Positions 8,759 to 17,781 of a stretch of 39,701 nt of DNA are shown one piece after another; within the stretch, counting starts at the first letter, position 1; every line of letters starts with the position of its first letter. Origin of the DNA: Candidatus Rifleibacteriota bacterium. GTDB lineage: Bacteria > Muiribacteriota > Ozemobacteria > Ozemobacterales > Ozemobacteraceae. The notes beneath the pieces are model-generated. The model did no database searches. It was not told the origin of the DNA and saw only the letters and a list, made by a program, of their open reading frames with translations. A program made the translations under genes and the position numbers. The stretch is taken from assembly GCA_017417215.1 (NCBI GenBank), contig JAFPZP010000024.1:1-39701 (forward strand), in the 5' to 3' direction.

Positions 8759-9796
8759 ATGATGAAAACTATAAAAATAGCAATCATCATGGCATTCTTT
8801 TTTCTAGCGATGGTAGTTGGTTTCTCTTTTAGCGTATGGTCGTGGGTTAGCGAAATGTCTCAACCCGTAATGAAGGGGAAAACCACAGAAGTAAATATAG
8901 ATCAAGGCTTTTCAACCAAAAGAATATCAACAGTATTAAAAGAAAAGAATGTTATTAGAAGTGCTCTTCTTTTTCAACTTTATATACGTTTTTTAGCTGT
9001 TGATCAAAGTTTAAAGCCAGGGCATTATTCTTTTACAGGAAAAGAAACTCTGGCAGAAGTAATACAGCAACTTCTAAAAGGTAATCAAATAACAGTTTCT
9101 GTAACTATACCAGAAGGAACTACTCTAAAAGAAGTAGCTGCCATTTTACAAGACGCTTCAATCTGCAAAGCAATAGATTTTATGGAAGAAGTTACAGACC
9201 CGGGTCGTCTTGGAAAAGTCTTTTCAGATTGGGAATTAATTCCTCAAGCCGAAGGCTTGATATTTCCAGACACTTATTATTTTGAAAAAGGCACACCAGC
9301 AGGCAAAGTCGCAGAAAGAATGCTTAAGCTGATGAAGCACCAGATAGACAAGATTTTTATTACTAAGTTACCACAGGGACTAAGCCAGTATGAAGGCTGT
9401 ATTCTAGCTTCCTTAGTAGAAAAAGAAGCTGTTTTAGACAAAGACAGGCCTCTTATAGCTTCTGTATTTTATAACCGACTACGCAAAAACATGAAATTGG
9501 AATCTTGCGCTACAGTTCTTTACGCCTTAGGTTATCATAAACAACGAATATACAATGAAGATTTGAAAATAGAATCACCTTATAACACCTATCTGAAACA
9601 AGGACTTCCCCCTACCCCTATATCTAATTTCGGAGTGGCTTCAATGAAAGCAGTTGCTTGTCCTTCTGAAACAGATTATTTGTTTTTTGTAGTTAATGGT
9701 AAAGACGGTGGTCATAACTTCTCAAAATCAATAGAAGAGCATAATAAAAACAAAAAAGATTTCTTTGAAATTCGTAAAAAGCAAAATGAAAAATAA
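8759..9796 (+). CDS. mltG: Endolytic murein transglycosylase MltG (YceG-like)
   Basis: MltG cuts nascent glycan strands at the inner membrane and so sets peptidoglycan strand length. The 345-residue product has an N-terminal membrane span (about 7-27), a LysM-like region (about 42-110) and the YceG catalytic domain (115-340). The signature LASLVEKEA (216-224) contains the predicted catalytic E221, followed by FYNRL (237-241), SPYNTY and GLPPTPISNFG. All match active enzymes of usual length. ATG codons at 8759 and 8762 are adjacent, and an AGAG at about 8750 is the only ribosome-site candidate. The 3' end overlaps the next gene by 11 bases. Confidence 0.96.
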   Translation: MMKTIKIAIIMAFFFLAMVVGFSFSVWSWVSEMSQPVMKGKTTEVNIDQGFSTKRISTVLKEKNVIRSALLFQLYIRFLAVDQSLKPGHYSFTGKETLAEVIQQLLKGNQITVSVTIPEGTTLKEVAAILQDASICKAIDFMEEVTDPGRLGKVFSDWELIPQAEGLIFPDTYYFEKGTPAGKVAERMLKLMKHQIDKIFITKLPQGLSQYEGCILASLVEKEAVLDKDRPLIASVFYNRLRKNMKLESCATVLYALGYHKQRIYNEDLKIESPYNTYLKQGLPPTPISNFGVASMKAVACPSETDYLFFVVNGKDGGHNFSKSIEEHNKNKKDFFEIRKKQNEK

Positions 9797-10619
9797 AATA
9801 CACTTATTAATAATTGTTACATTACTGATTTTTACTAGTATTACAGGAACATATGCCAATAACAGGATAATTTCCCTAATTCCTTCCAGCACAGAAATGC
9901 TTTTTGCATTAGGTTTTGATGAAGAAGTAGTTGCTGTTTCGAAATACTGTAATTATCCGGAAGGCAAATTAACTAATCTCCCACGAATAGGAGATCAAAA
10001 CCTGGATATCGAAAGAATCCTTTCTCTAAAACCAACTATATTGGTTGATACAAACGGAATACATAAGCGCTATGAAGAAAAGTTTAAAAAGTTAAATCTT
10101 AATTATGTTAATTTAGAAATTAAAAATTATTCAGATATTCCTATCGAAGCAGCTAGGTTAGCTCTAATGCTGGATAATCCTACAAAAGCATATGAATTTA
10201 TTGAAAAATGGAATAATGACATTTCACAATTACAAAAATCAAAAGAAAACTCAACGGTTAAAGTTTATATAGAAATCTGGAATAACCCTGTTCAAGCAGT
10301 AGGTCGTGACACTATGATAAATAGTATGATTGAAATAGCAGGGGGAAATAATGCGTTAGAAAAACAAAAAGATTATCCTGTAGTTAATACTGAAATACTA
10401 ATGCTAGCTAACCCTGATTTAATTATATTAGCATACCCTGATGCCAGTATTGAAGACTTAAAGAAAAGACCTGGCTGGAAAAATATAAAAGCTGTAAAAA
10501 ATAATAACATTTTCAAGATTAATCAAGATATAATTGTAAGACCTGGTCCTAGAAATATTGATGCTATAAAAGAAATCAACAACTACATAAATAAGGTAAA
10601 GGCAAATGAAAATAACTAA
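9786..10619 (+). CDS. BtuF-like periplasmic binding protein of an ABC transporter
   Basis: This 277-residue protein has a signal peptide (about 1-24, ending T-Y-A) and the helical-backbone metal-receptor fold (PF01497). Signatures are RIISLIPSSTEMLFALG at the N-lobe, the L-P-R-I-G-D-x-N-L-D-I-E-R-I-L-S-L-K-P motif, and in the C-lobe V-G-R-D-T-M-I-N-S-M-I-E-I-A-G-G and L-A-N-P-D-L-I-I-L. Relatives bind cobalamin, haem or siderophores, and the ligand cannot be told here. It lacks a lipobox, so it may be a soluble periplasmic protein. No permease, ATPase or cobalamin riboswitch is nearby. I chose ATG 9786; an upstream TTG at 9765 would spoil the signal peptide. It overlaps mltG by 11 bases and the next gene by 14. 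Confidence 0.9.
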   Translation: MKNKIHLLIIVTLLIFTSITGTYANNRIISLIPSSTEMLFALGFDEEVVAVSKYCNYPEGKLTNLPRIGDQNLDIERILSLKPTILVDTNGIHKRYEEKFKKLNLNYVNLEIKNYSDIPIEAARLALMLDNPTKAYEFIEKWNNDISQLQKSKENSTVKVYIEIWNNPVQAVGRDTMINSMIEIAGGNNALEKQKDYPVVNTEILMLANPDLIILAYPDASIEDLKKRPGWKNIKAVKNNNIFKINQDIIVRPGPRNIDAIKEINNYINKVKANENN

Positions 10620-11823
10620 TCGAAATATTCCTATTCTTCTTCTATTTTCACTATTATTACTTAGTTTACCTGCTTTTGCAGAAAAAGACTCTGACAAAAT
10701 GTGGACTACTCTAGAAACAGCATCTGGAACCTGTACATTTGTCATTAACTTACCTTCTGATGGTTGTATGGCAATAATAGGAGAAGTAAACGGCAAAAAT
10801 AAGACTGAAAAGATTTGGGGACCCAGATTCATGAAAAAGGGTACCTATAAATTAAATTTCCCCGAAAGTAAGCTCACAAACAGAAGAGGCACTATAGAAT
10901 TATATAATATTAATCTGGTTCCGTTCAAAGAAACTGGTAGTCGTGGCAAAGGAGAACGTCAGTTCGACAGTCCGACAGGTATTGATTATGATGTTGCAAG
11001 AAAAGAAATATTAGTTGCAGATACTGGCAACGACCGCATAATTCGTCTTGGGAAAGATGGTAGATTTATTGGCAAGCATGGCGGATTCGGGTTATCATAC
11101 ACTGGAAGCAAAAAAAGCGAAGAAAGCGAAGACAGCCTGAATAATCCTTATGACGTAGCGGCCGGTGGTTTCTCAAACTTTTACATTTCAGACTATGGCA
11201 ACGATAGAATAGCGATATACGATTCATATAAAAGCTATAAAGGAAATCTTTTCCCTAAAAGGAATGATAGAAGGAATCGTTTAAATAAACCTAAAGGAAT
11301 TGTAACAGATTACGAAAACAATGTCTGGATAGTAGATGGCCGTTCTGATTTAGTATATAAAATATCTCCACATAGCACCAAACTATTAGAAATAGGCGGG
11401 TTCGGTTATTCTGAAAAACAGTTAAAGAACCCGACTCAAATTGATGTAGGAATAGACGGTTCTGTTTATATTGCAGACAGAGGAAAATCAAGAATAGCAG
11501 TATTCGACAGACTAGGCTCATACAAATATGAAATAAAAGACCATTTAAAGGCACCTACTGGAGTAGCAGTTGATAGTGACGGTCTTTTAACAGTATGCGA
11601 TGACAGCACAAATGAATTAAGCCTATACACCCCACAAGGCATCAGATTGGCTGTGATAACAGAAGCTTCTAATGGTTCTTCATTTAAAAAACCATCAGAC
11701 ATAGCTTTATGTGACGATACAGTTTTTCTTTTGGACAGTGGGAATCACAGAATTATACATATAAAAAGAGAGAAAGAAGGTTATGTTGTTTCTTGGCAAG
11801 GACCTTCTACTGTGTTAGAATAA
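10606..11823 (+). CDS. Secreted NHL-repeat beta-propeller protein
   Basis: This 405-residue protein has a signal peptide (about 1-25, ending P-A-F-A). An N-terminal beta-rich region (about 26-112) has no recognised domain. Six NHL repeats follow, starting near 123, 178, 224, 271, 315 and 361, each with the D-x-G-N-D-R-I or similar turn that closes an NHL blade. It resembles the lipoprotein propeller three genes upstream in fold but is longer and not lipidated. The start lies inside the end of the BtuF-like gene, with AAAGG upstream, so translation is coupled. It may be a periplasmic or extracellular binding partner in the same unit. No ligand can be deduced. Confidence 0.85.
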   Translation: MKITNRNIPILLLFSLLLLSLPAFAEKDSDKMWTTLETASGTCTFVINLPSDGCMAIIGEVNGKNKTEKIWGPRFMKKGTYKLNFPESKLTNRRGTIELYNINLVPFKETGSRGKGERQFDSPTGIDYDVARKEILVADTGNDRIIRLGKDGRFIGKHGGFGLSYTGSKKSEESEDSLNNPYDVAAGGFSNFYISDYGNDRIAIYDSYKSYKGNLFPKRNDRRNRLNKPKGIVTDYENNVWIVDGRSDLVYKISPHSTKLLEIGGFGYSEKQLKNPTQIDVGIDGSVYIADRGKSRIAVFDRLGSYKYEIKDHLKAPTGVAVDSDGLLTVCDDSTNELSLYTPQGIRLAVITEASNGSSFKKPSDIALCDDTVFLLDSGNHRIIHIKREKEGYVVSWQGPSTVLE

Positions 11824-11855
11824 CCTAATAATAAAAAAATAACGGGAGCAAAACA

Positions 11856-12836
11856 TTGAAACGCAAACAAATTAAAATTATTTTTTGCTTAATGCTTATA
11901 ATATCTGTAGTTTCATTTACTGCAGGCTGTAAAAGCAAAAAATCCAATAAAAACACAACAAAATCAACAATAAAACTTTCTGAATCAGTCAAAAACATAC
12001 CTTTGTCTGAATTACTTCCTAAAACAAATGTAGTTACAGGAAAGTATAAGAAAGAATTGCCAGAAAAAGTTGTAGATGAATATATGTATGGCACTCTTGC
12101 AGGCCAATATGGCAAGCTGGATGTATGCGAAGAACATATGATAAAAACTCTGAAAATGGAAAAGCTCTTTATAGAAGCTCACCATAATCTGGGTTTATGC
12201 TATTATAAGCAAGGCAGAATAAATGATGCTATAAAAGAATGGAAACGAACTTTAGAACTGGCTCCAAACTATGCAGAAACCTATTATAATCTGTCTATAT
12301 TCATGATGGATATGAATCGTGAAGCTGATGCAATAGAACTGCTTAACAAATGTATCCAATACGAACCTTTCCATATGAAGGCTCGCTATGCACTTGGAAC
12401 AATCTGCAAACAAAAAGGTCAGAACAAAGAAGCAATAATTCACTTTAAAGCTTATGAAAGCAAAGACCGTGGTGACGTAAGAGTATTGGTTGCCTTAGGT
12501 GAGCTTTATCTCCTTGAAGGACAGCAAGAAGCCTCATTAAAAGCCTTTGAATCAGCTTCCAGAATTGATCAGAAGAACGGTAAAGTATTCTATCAGTTAG
12601 GTATTGCATATCACAGAAGAGGCTTAATAGAAAACGCCATATTAAATTACAAGCGTGCTTCTGAATTAATGCCAAACAATGTAGACTGCTACATCAATCT
12701 TGGTGATATATATGCAAGCCGTGGCGAATATGCTTCTGCACTTGCCTCTTACAATGCAGCATTAGGTATCGACCCATCTAACAGCTATGCTTCTCGCAAA
12801 GCTAAAATGGTCGAAGCAAAACTATTAGAAAAATGA
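11856..12836 (+). CDS. TPR lipoprotein
   Basis: This 326-residue protein has a type II signal peptide with lipid-acceptor C25 (F-T-A-G-C). A Lys/Asn/Ser/Thr linker follows, then six or more TPR motifs (about 78-320) with the usual A-x-x-Y-x-x-L-G-x-x-x-x-x-x-G pattern and alternating helices. Lipid-anchored TPR proteins such as PilF or NlpI act as assembly scaffolds in the envelope. PilF/PilW, the pilotin for type IV pilus secretins, is a plausible analogue because the genome encodes prepilins, but that is only an analogy. The start is TTG, selected because GGGAG (11844-11848) is 7 bases upstream. The stop overlaps the next start as ATGA. Confidence 0.85.
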   Translation: MKRKQIKIIFCLMLIISVVSFTAGCKSKKSNKNTTKSTIKLSESVKNIPLSELLPKTNVVTGKYKKELPEKVVDEYMYGTLAGQYGKLDVCEEHMIKTLKMEKLFIEAHHNLGLCYYKQGRINDAIKEWKRTLELAPNYAETYYNLSIFMMDMNREADAIELLNKCIQYEPFHMKARYALGTICKQKGQNKEAIIHFKAYESKDRGDVRVLVALGELYLLEGQQEASLKAFESASRIDQKNGKVFYQLGIAYHRRGLIENAILNYKRASELMPNNVDCYINLGDIYASRGEYASALASYNAALGIDPSNSYASRKAKMVEAKLLEK

Positions 12837-13093
12837 GTGATTCTTATACATTTGGAGAAGCTCCCTTAAAAAAGCTATCTCCGAAAGAAAGAGTTCAATT
12901 CTCTATTCTAGGCAATAGACTAGGATTAACTGGAGAAAATGCAAGACTTTTGCTGGAATCGCTTCACAAAGATACAGCTCAAGTCTTTTCTATACCAGAG
13001 ACTGAAGTAGCCTATGATATAGATTTTTCAGGAAGAGATTTCGATTTGGTTTTTACTATCAATAAACAAAACATACCATCAAATAAAAAATGA
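12833..13093 (+). CDS. Conserved-context small protein of unknown function
   Basis: I do not recognise this 86-residue protein. It has no signal peptide, membrane helix or cysteine cluster. The middle (about 18-47) looks helical with a possible helix-turn-helix spacing (R-V-Q-F-S-I-L-G-N-R-L-G-L-T). The C-terminal half is predicted to be beta (A-Y-D-I-D-F-S, F-D-L-V-F-T-I). It is real by context, because its ATG overlaps the TPR lipoprotein stop and its stop overlaps the radical SAM start, both as 4-base ATGA junctions. An accessory role for the downstream radical SAM protein is possible but unproven. Confidence 0.7.
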   Translation: MSDSYTFGEAPLKKLSPKERVQFSILGNRLGLTGENARLLLESLHKDTAQVFSIPETEVAYDIDFSGRDFDLVFTINKQNIPSNKK

Positions 13094-14799
13094 AAAACAT
13101 TATAGAACAATTATCGCACTGGGAACTGCTTGAAATAGAAAAGCCAGCCCGTTATTTAGGCGGTGAAGCAAACCAGGCACCAATAAAAGATAATCCCAAG
13201 CTTAGAGTCTGTCTGGTTTTTCCTGATCTTTATGAGCTAGGGATGTCTAACCAAGCCATAAAAATATTCTATGAATCCATTAATAACAGACCAGATATAA
13301 TGGCTGAAAGATGTTTTGCTCCCTGGCCTGATTTTGCATCTCTTTTAAAGAAAAAGAATCTTCCTTTATATTCTCTTGAAACAGGCACTCCGTTAAATCA
13401 GTTCGATGCTCTCTACGTCACACTCCCATATGAAATGACATTCACAAATGTCTTATACATATTAGACCTAGGGAATATTCCTCTTTTATGGGAAGAAAGA
13501 AAAGAAGGTCCTGTGATTATAGCTGGTGGTCCTTCTGCGGCTAATCCAATGCCTGTATCGAAGTTCATGGATGCTATTTTCATTGGCGATGGTGAAGAAG
13601 CAATTCTTGAAATGTGCGATTGCTTAATAGCTTCTAAAGAAGCCAAAGCAACTATTAGAGAAAAAAGAATGGCTTTAAGCAAGATTCCGGGAATGTGGGT
13701 TCCCGAATTTCCTGCAAAAAGCGTAAAAAGAAGAGTATTCAAAGATTTTGCAAAAAGCGCCCCACCCTTACATCCAGTTGTTCCAAATGTTCAAGCAACT
13801 CATAATCGAGCTGCTATTGAAATATTCAGAGGCTGTATCAGAGGTTGCAGATTCTGCAATGCGGGTTTCTACTATAGACCAAAAAGAGAACGTCCAGTAG
13901 AAAATATAGTAAAATACTCTTGTGAAATGCTCAAGAATACAGGAGAAGAAACCTTAGGTCTTTTATCTTTATCTACTTCCGATTATTCTAATTTTGAAAA
14001 CCTTGTTAAAGCACTTCAAGCTTCAAAGCTTTATCCAGAACAGACAATTTCTATTCCATCTCTAAGAATGAATGATAATACCATCAAGCTTCTTGACGAA
14101 ACTCCTCAAATCAGAAAAGGAGGTTTGACTTTCGCTCCAGAAGCAGGTACTCAGCGTCTAAGAGATGTTATAAACAAGAATATTACAGAAGATGATATCA
14201 TAAATGTAATGAAAACAACAGGTGATTCTGAATACAGAACAGTTAAGCTATATTTTATGATGGGACTTCCTTTTGAAAAAGATGAAGATATTGAAGGTCT
14301 TGTTGAGCTTGTTAAACGCTTAGAAGCAATAGGTCGTTCAACCAAACCCAAGAAACAGATTTCAATAAGTCTATCTGGCTTCATACCCAAGCCTTTTACT
14401 CCATTCCAATGGGCTGGTCAAAATTCCATTGAAGATTTGAAAAGAAAAAGAGTTATGGTTTGTAAAGGTTTGGAAGGCAGTTCCACAAAGATTTCATGGC
14501 GAGAAGAATATCTTTGCTTATTAGAATCTGTTTTGGCAAGAGGCGACGAAAAGATTTGCGACTTGGTTCTTGCAGCTTATAAAAACGGTTGTAAATTAGA
14601 TAGCTGGTTTGAACACTTCAACAGAGAAGGCTGGGAAAAAGCCTTTGAACAAACGGGAATCAAGTCAGAAGATTATACTAGAAGTCACAAAATCTCAGAA
14701 ACACTTCCTTGGGATTTCATAGACTTCCAGACTCCAAGAGCATTTTTCGAAAAAGAGTATAAGCTTGCCGCAAAAATTGCCGGAGAAGAAATAGAATGA
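13090..14799 (+). CDS. TIGR03960-family radical SAM protein with B12-binding-like domain
   Basis: This 569-residue protein is a radical SAM enzyme of the TIGR03960 type. An N-terminal cobalamin-binding-like Rossmann region (about 36-185) contains PDLYELGMSN and IIAGGPSA. The 4Fe-4S cluster motif RGCIRGCRFC has C249, C253 and C256. A TIM-barrel region follows with F-A-P-E-A-G-T-Q-R-L-R and a C-terminal helical extension. The reaction is unknown for the family. It nearly always sits beside a DUF2344 protein and often beside RNase G and ribosomal protein genes, which suggests a role in RNA or ribosome modification. That order is kept here through two ATGA junctions. All three cluster cysteines are intact. 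Confidence 0.93.
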   Translation: MKNIIEQLSHWELLEIEKPARYLGGEANQAPIKDNPKLRVCLVFPDLYELGMSNQAIKIFYESINNRPDIMAERCFAPWPDFASLLKKKNLPLYSLETGTPLNQFDALYVTLPYEMTFTNVLYILDLGNIPLLWEERKEGPVIIAGGPSAANPMPVSKFMDAIFIGDGEEAILEMCDCLIASKEAKATIREKRMALSKIPGMWVPEFPAKSVKRRVFKDFAKSAPPLHPVVPNVQATHNRAAIEIFRGCIRGCRFCNAGFYYRPKRERPVENIVKYSCEMLKNTGEETLGLLSLSTSDYSNFENLVKALQASKLYPEQTISIPSLRMNDNTIKLLDETPQIRKGGLTFAPEAGTQRLRDVINKNITEDDIINVMKTTGDSEYRTVKLYFMMGLPFEKDEDIEGLVELVKRLEAIGRSTKPKKQISISLSGFIPKPFTPFQWAGQNSIEDLKRKRVMVCKGLEGSSTKISWREEYLCLLESVLARGDEKICDLVLAAYKNGCKLDSWFEHFNREGWEKAFEQTGIKSEDYTRSHKISETLPWDFIDFQTPRAFFEKEYKLAAKIAGEEIE

Positions 14800-15476
14800 C
14801 AATACAAATCACAGAAAATATAGAAAATCCTGATGAAATAAAGGCAAAGGTAATCTATACCAAAACTCAACAAGCTCGTTATGTTGCTCATCTCGATAAT
14901 ATAGATATTATGTGCAAAGCATTGAGAAGAATTCAACTTCCCTATGCTGTTTCTCAAGGCTGTCATCCTAGACCAAAGCTTTCTTTTGCTTCCCCTTTAC
15001 CTCTAGGCCACGCAAGTTATTGTGAATATTTTGTTGTAACCCTTACAAAACCAATAGACCCTGTCTGGCTGAAAGAAAGTCTAACAAAAGAGCTTCCAAA
15101 TGGAATGGAAGTATTAGAAGTCATTACACCCTATCACGATAAAAGAACAAAAAACAAAGGTGATTGTGTTAAATATAGACTTACATTTGATAATGAGGAT
15201 GTCTGCAACAAAGCTTTTGATTTCTTAATTAACCCAGAAACCACTTTTGAAATTGAAAGCAAAGGCAGAAACAGAACATACAAATTGGGTTCTGCCGTTA
15301 AAAAACCAGAAATGTATCATGAAAACAATAAATATTTTATTATTGCAGATTTTATGCAAGGGTTAGCTGAGGTTCCATCTGTATCTAAAATCATTACAGC
15401 CCTCGCCAGATTTTTAGGCGAAAACAAAGAAAGTTTAAAACTGATAGAACGTCTTTCTTTGCAGGCTTTACAATAA
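14796..15476 (+). CDS. DUF2344 / TIGR03936 partner of the radical SAM protein
   Basis: This 226-residue protein has the DUF2344 signature near its N-terminus: A-R-Y-V-A-H-L-D-N, then A-L-R-R-x-x-L-P-Y-A, then H-P-R-P-K-L-S-F-A and P-L-P-L-G-H-A-S. In many bacteria the domain is fused to the C-terminus of a TIGR03960 radical SAM protein or is encoded just after it, as here with a 4-base ATGA overlap. The two therefore almost certainly act together. The biochemical role is not established. The downstream RNase G gene starts 15 bases later and is likely co-transcribed. Confidence 0.92.
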   Translation: MTIQITENIENPDEIKAKVIYTKTQQARYVAHLDNIDIMCKALRRIQLPYAVSQGCHPRPKLSFASPLPLGHASYCEYFVVTLTKPIDPVWLKESLTKELPNGMEVLEVITPYHDKRTKNKGDCVKYRLTFDNEDVCNKAFDFLINPETTFEIESKGRNRTYKLGSAVKKPEMYHENNKYFIIADFMQGLAEVPSVSKIITALARFLGENKESLKLIERLSLQALQ

Positions 15477-15491
15477 TTAGGAGTTAATAAT

Positions 15492-17051
15492 TTGAGTAGA
15501 AAAATATTAGTTAATATAGGACCATATGAATCGAGAGCCGCGATAATAGAAGACGGCAAACTCTGTGAACTCATGTATGAAGTTCCAGATGATGAAAAAT
15601 TTGTAGGATGTATAATCAAAGGCAGAGTTGCGAATATTGTTCCTGGAACCCAAAGTGCTTTTGTAGACATAGGTATTCACAAAGATGCTTTTCTAACTCT
15701 TAACGGAGTTGAAGAATTCAATAACTCTGATGCTCAAGATATTTTTAGAAGCCCGATACAAGATGTATTAAAGGTCGGACAAGATGTTATTCTTCAGATT
15801 TTAAAGGAACCTACAGCAGCAAAGGGTCCCCGCTCTACTATGGCAATATCATTCCCGGGACGATACCTTGTTTTTATGCCCACTCAAGCCTGTATTGGGG
15901 TTTCTAGAAGAATAAGCCAGGAAAAAGAAAGAGAAAGACTTAGAGCCATAGGGGCAAAACTAGCTCCAAAAGGCACTGGCATAGTATTTAGAACAGCTTC
16001 GGAAGGCTTAGAAGAAGCAGCTTTAAAAGCAGATCTTGATCTACTGATAAAAATGTGGAACAAAGTAGAAAAAAAGATGCATAAAGCTCCGCCAAGAACT
16101 ATTCTTCACCGCGACATGCCTCTTCCATTAAAAGTTGCCAGAGACTACTTTGACGATGCAATTGACGAAATGATTGTAGACAATGAAGAAGCCTACAAAT
16201 CAATAATAGAAGACTGCGAATTTTTGTCTCCACTTCAAAGAGCAAGTTTAGAGCTTTATAACGAAGAAACTCCCCTCTTTGAAAAATACGGCATAGAAAA
16301 CGAAATAGAAAAAGCCATGTCGAGAAAAGTCTGGTTAAATTCAGGCAGTTACCTATTCTTCGACAAGACTGAAGCAATGTATTGTATTGATGTCAATTCC
16401 GGACGTTTTTCCGGTGGCTCAGACTTAGAAGAAACTGTATTTAAAGTAAATATGGAAGCTGCTAAGGAAATAGCTAAACAAGTTCGTTTACGCAATCTTT
16501 CAGGAATGATTATCATTGATTTTATTGATATGGAAACTCCTGCTCATAGAAATCAGGTTCTTAAATGCCTAAAAGAAGGTTTTAAAGGCGATAAGAACAA
16601 ACCCAACATACTTGATTTTTCTGAATTAGGTCTTGTTCAAATGACTAGAAGAAGAACTTCTGCAAGCCTTGATGAAATAAGAAAAGAAGTATGTCCCTGC
16701 TGTCAGGGCTCTGGGAAAGTTTTTTCAAACCAGACAATGGCTAATCTAATAAAAACCAATATACTTGAAGAAGCAAAGAGATACCAGACCAACAAACTCG
16801 TTGTCTATGCACATAAATGTATATTAGATGTTATTAGAGGGCATAAAGACGAAAAGCTGAAAGAACTTTCTGAAAGATGTAACCGAGAAATAATTCTAAG
16901 ACCAACAGATAGTTTTGAAACAGAGTATTTTAAAATAGAACCTATTCTTGGAGAAACAGACCCTGTTCAGGAAGAAAAAGAACATATCAAAGAACAGTTT
17001 CTATTTAAACCCAGTTGGAACGACAATCGCTTTAGAGAAGAATTTTCCTAA
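15492..17051 (+). CDS. rng: Ribonuclease E/G family endoribonuclease
   Basis: This endonuclease cleaves single-stranded, A/U-rich RNA for rRNA maturation and mRNA decay. The 519-residue length is that of RNase G or the catalytic half of RNase E. An S1 RNA-binding domain covers about 37-122. The DNase I-like catalytic core has metal-binding D300 (CIDVNSG) and D343 (IIIDFID). The zinc-link CPCC supplies C401 and C404 for tetramer assembly. There is no long disordered degradosome tail. The start is TTG, with AGGAG (15479-15483) 8 bases upstream. The gene follows the radical SAM/DUF2344 pair as in many Firmicutes and related lineages, but rplU and rpmA do not follow here. Confidence 0.96.
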   Translation: MSRKILVNIGPYESRAAIIEDGKLCELMYEVPDDEKFVGCIIKGRVANIVPGTQSAFVDIGIHKDAFLTLNGVEEFNNSDAQDIFRSPIQDVLKVGQDVILQILKEPTAAKGPRSTMAISFPGRYLVFMPTQACIGVSRRISQEKERERLRAIGAKLAPKGTGIVFRTASEGLEEAALKADLDLLIKMWNKVEKKMHKAPPRTILHRDMPLPLKVARDYFDDAIDEMIVDNEEAYKSIIEDCEFLSPLQRASLELYNEETPLFEKYGIENEIEKAMSRKVWLNSGSYLFFDKTEAMYCIDVNSGRFSGGSDLEETVFKVNMEAAKEIAKQVRLRNLSGMIIIDFIDMETPAHRNQVLKCLKEGFKGDKNKPNILDFSELGLVQMTRRRTSASLDEIRKEVCPCCQGSGKVFSNQTMANLIKTNILEEAKRYQTNKLVVYAHKCILDVIRGHKDEKLKELSERCNREIILRPTDSFETEYFKIEPILGETDPVQEEKEHIKEQFLFKPSWNDNRFREEFS

Positions 17052-17073
17052 AATCATTACTTAAGGAGTATAT

Positions 17074-17781
17074 ATGAAAGGGAATAGATTGGTATTATTG
17101 TTGTTTTTAAGTTTAATATGCATTATTTACCCGGCAAATGCAGAAAGAATCAGATATAACTTTACCAAAGGCGCCCAATATTCATATACTTATACTCGAC
17201 AATACCTCTCTGGAGTTACTGCTCCGATTATCGCACCAAGAAAATCTTCAGACAGCAAAACGATTGATTTCATAATCAAAACGGTTGGCTTCCAGGAAAA
17301 TGCCTTTATCCTAGATATAGGCAATGCCAATGCTACTTTCAGAAGATATATTTCCCCTAATGGAGTAATAAAAGGAGCTCCTGCAGAAGATAGAGATACT
17401 ATTCCATTTTTCCTTGTTTTTCCTGATGGCGACTGGAAAATTGGAACAACAATAAAACAAAATACAGAAATTACGGCTTACGGGAAAAAGATTCCTGTTG
17501 TGTGGAATCTAACCTTAAACAAAGTAGATAGCATAAAAAACCTTGCTGTAATAACATTTGTAACTCAGTTCGGAGTCAATGATGACAGATTCTTTTCCAG
17601 ACAGATTAATTATAGTGGCAAAATAATATTCAATTTGTCTGAAGGCGTAATACATCAAGCAGATTGGACTTCTGTATATAAAGCAAAACAGCTTTGCAAA
17701 GAAAACGCAATTTCAAGAAATCTATGGAGTTTTGAAAAACAGACTAATCACAGCCTTAAGATGACAGGAGTTGAAAAATGA
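17074..17781 (+). CDS. Secreted protein of unknown function
   Basis: This 235-residue protein has a clear signal peptide (about 1-23, ending P-A-N-A) and no further membrane helix. The mature part is beta-rich, with alternating strands such as F-I-L-D-I-G-N and A-V-I-T-F-V-T-Q-F, and contains a single cysteine near the C-terminus. I recognise no family. The pattern of a G-x-x-Y-x-Y-x-Y-x-R start and strands ending near residue 200 resembles secreted domains built on antiparallel sheets, but that is only an impression. AAGGAG (about 17060-17065) gives a strong ribosome site. The stop overlaps the next start as ATGA, so the two secreted proteins are probably made together. Confidence 0.75.
   Translation: MKGNRLVLLLFLSLICIIYPANAERIRYNFTKGAQYSYTYTRQYLSGVTAPIIAPRKSSDSKTIDFIIKTVGFQENAFILDIGNANATFRRYISPNGVIKGAPAEDRDTIPFFLVFPDGDWKIGTTIKQNTEITAYGKKIPVVWNLTLNKVDSIKNLAVITFVTQFGVNDDRFFSRQINYSGKIIFNLSEGVIHQADWTSVYKAKQLCKENAISRNLWSFEKQTNHSLKMTGVEK

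Noticed and set aside
9765..9788. TTG start for the BtuF-like gene
   Set aside because: It would add seven polar or charged residues before the signal peptide; ATG 9786 gives a standard signal peptide.
9700..9790. Cobalamin riboswitch before the BtuF-like gene
   Set aside because: The gene starts inside mltG and no intergenic leader exists.
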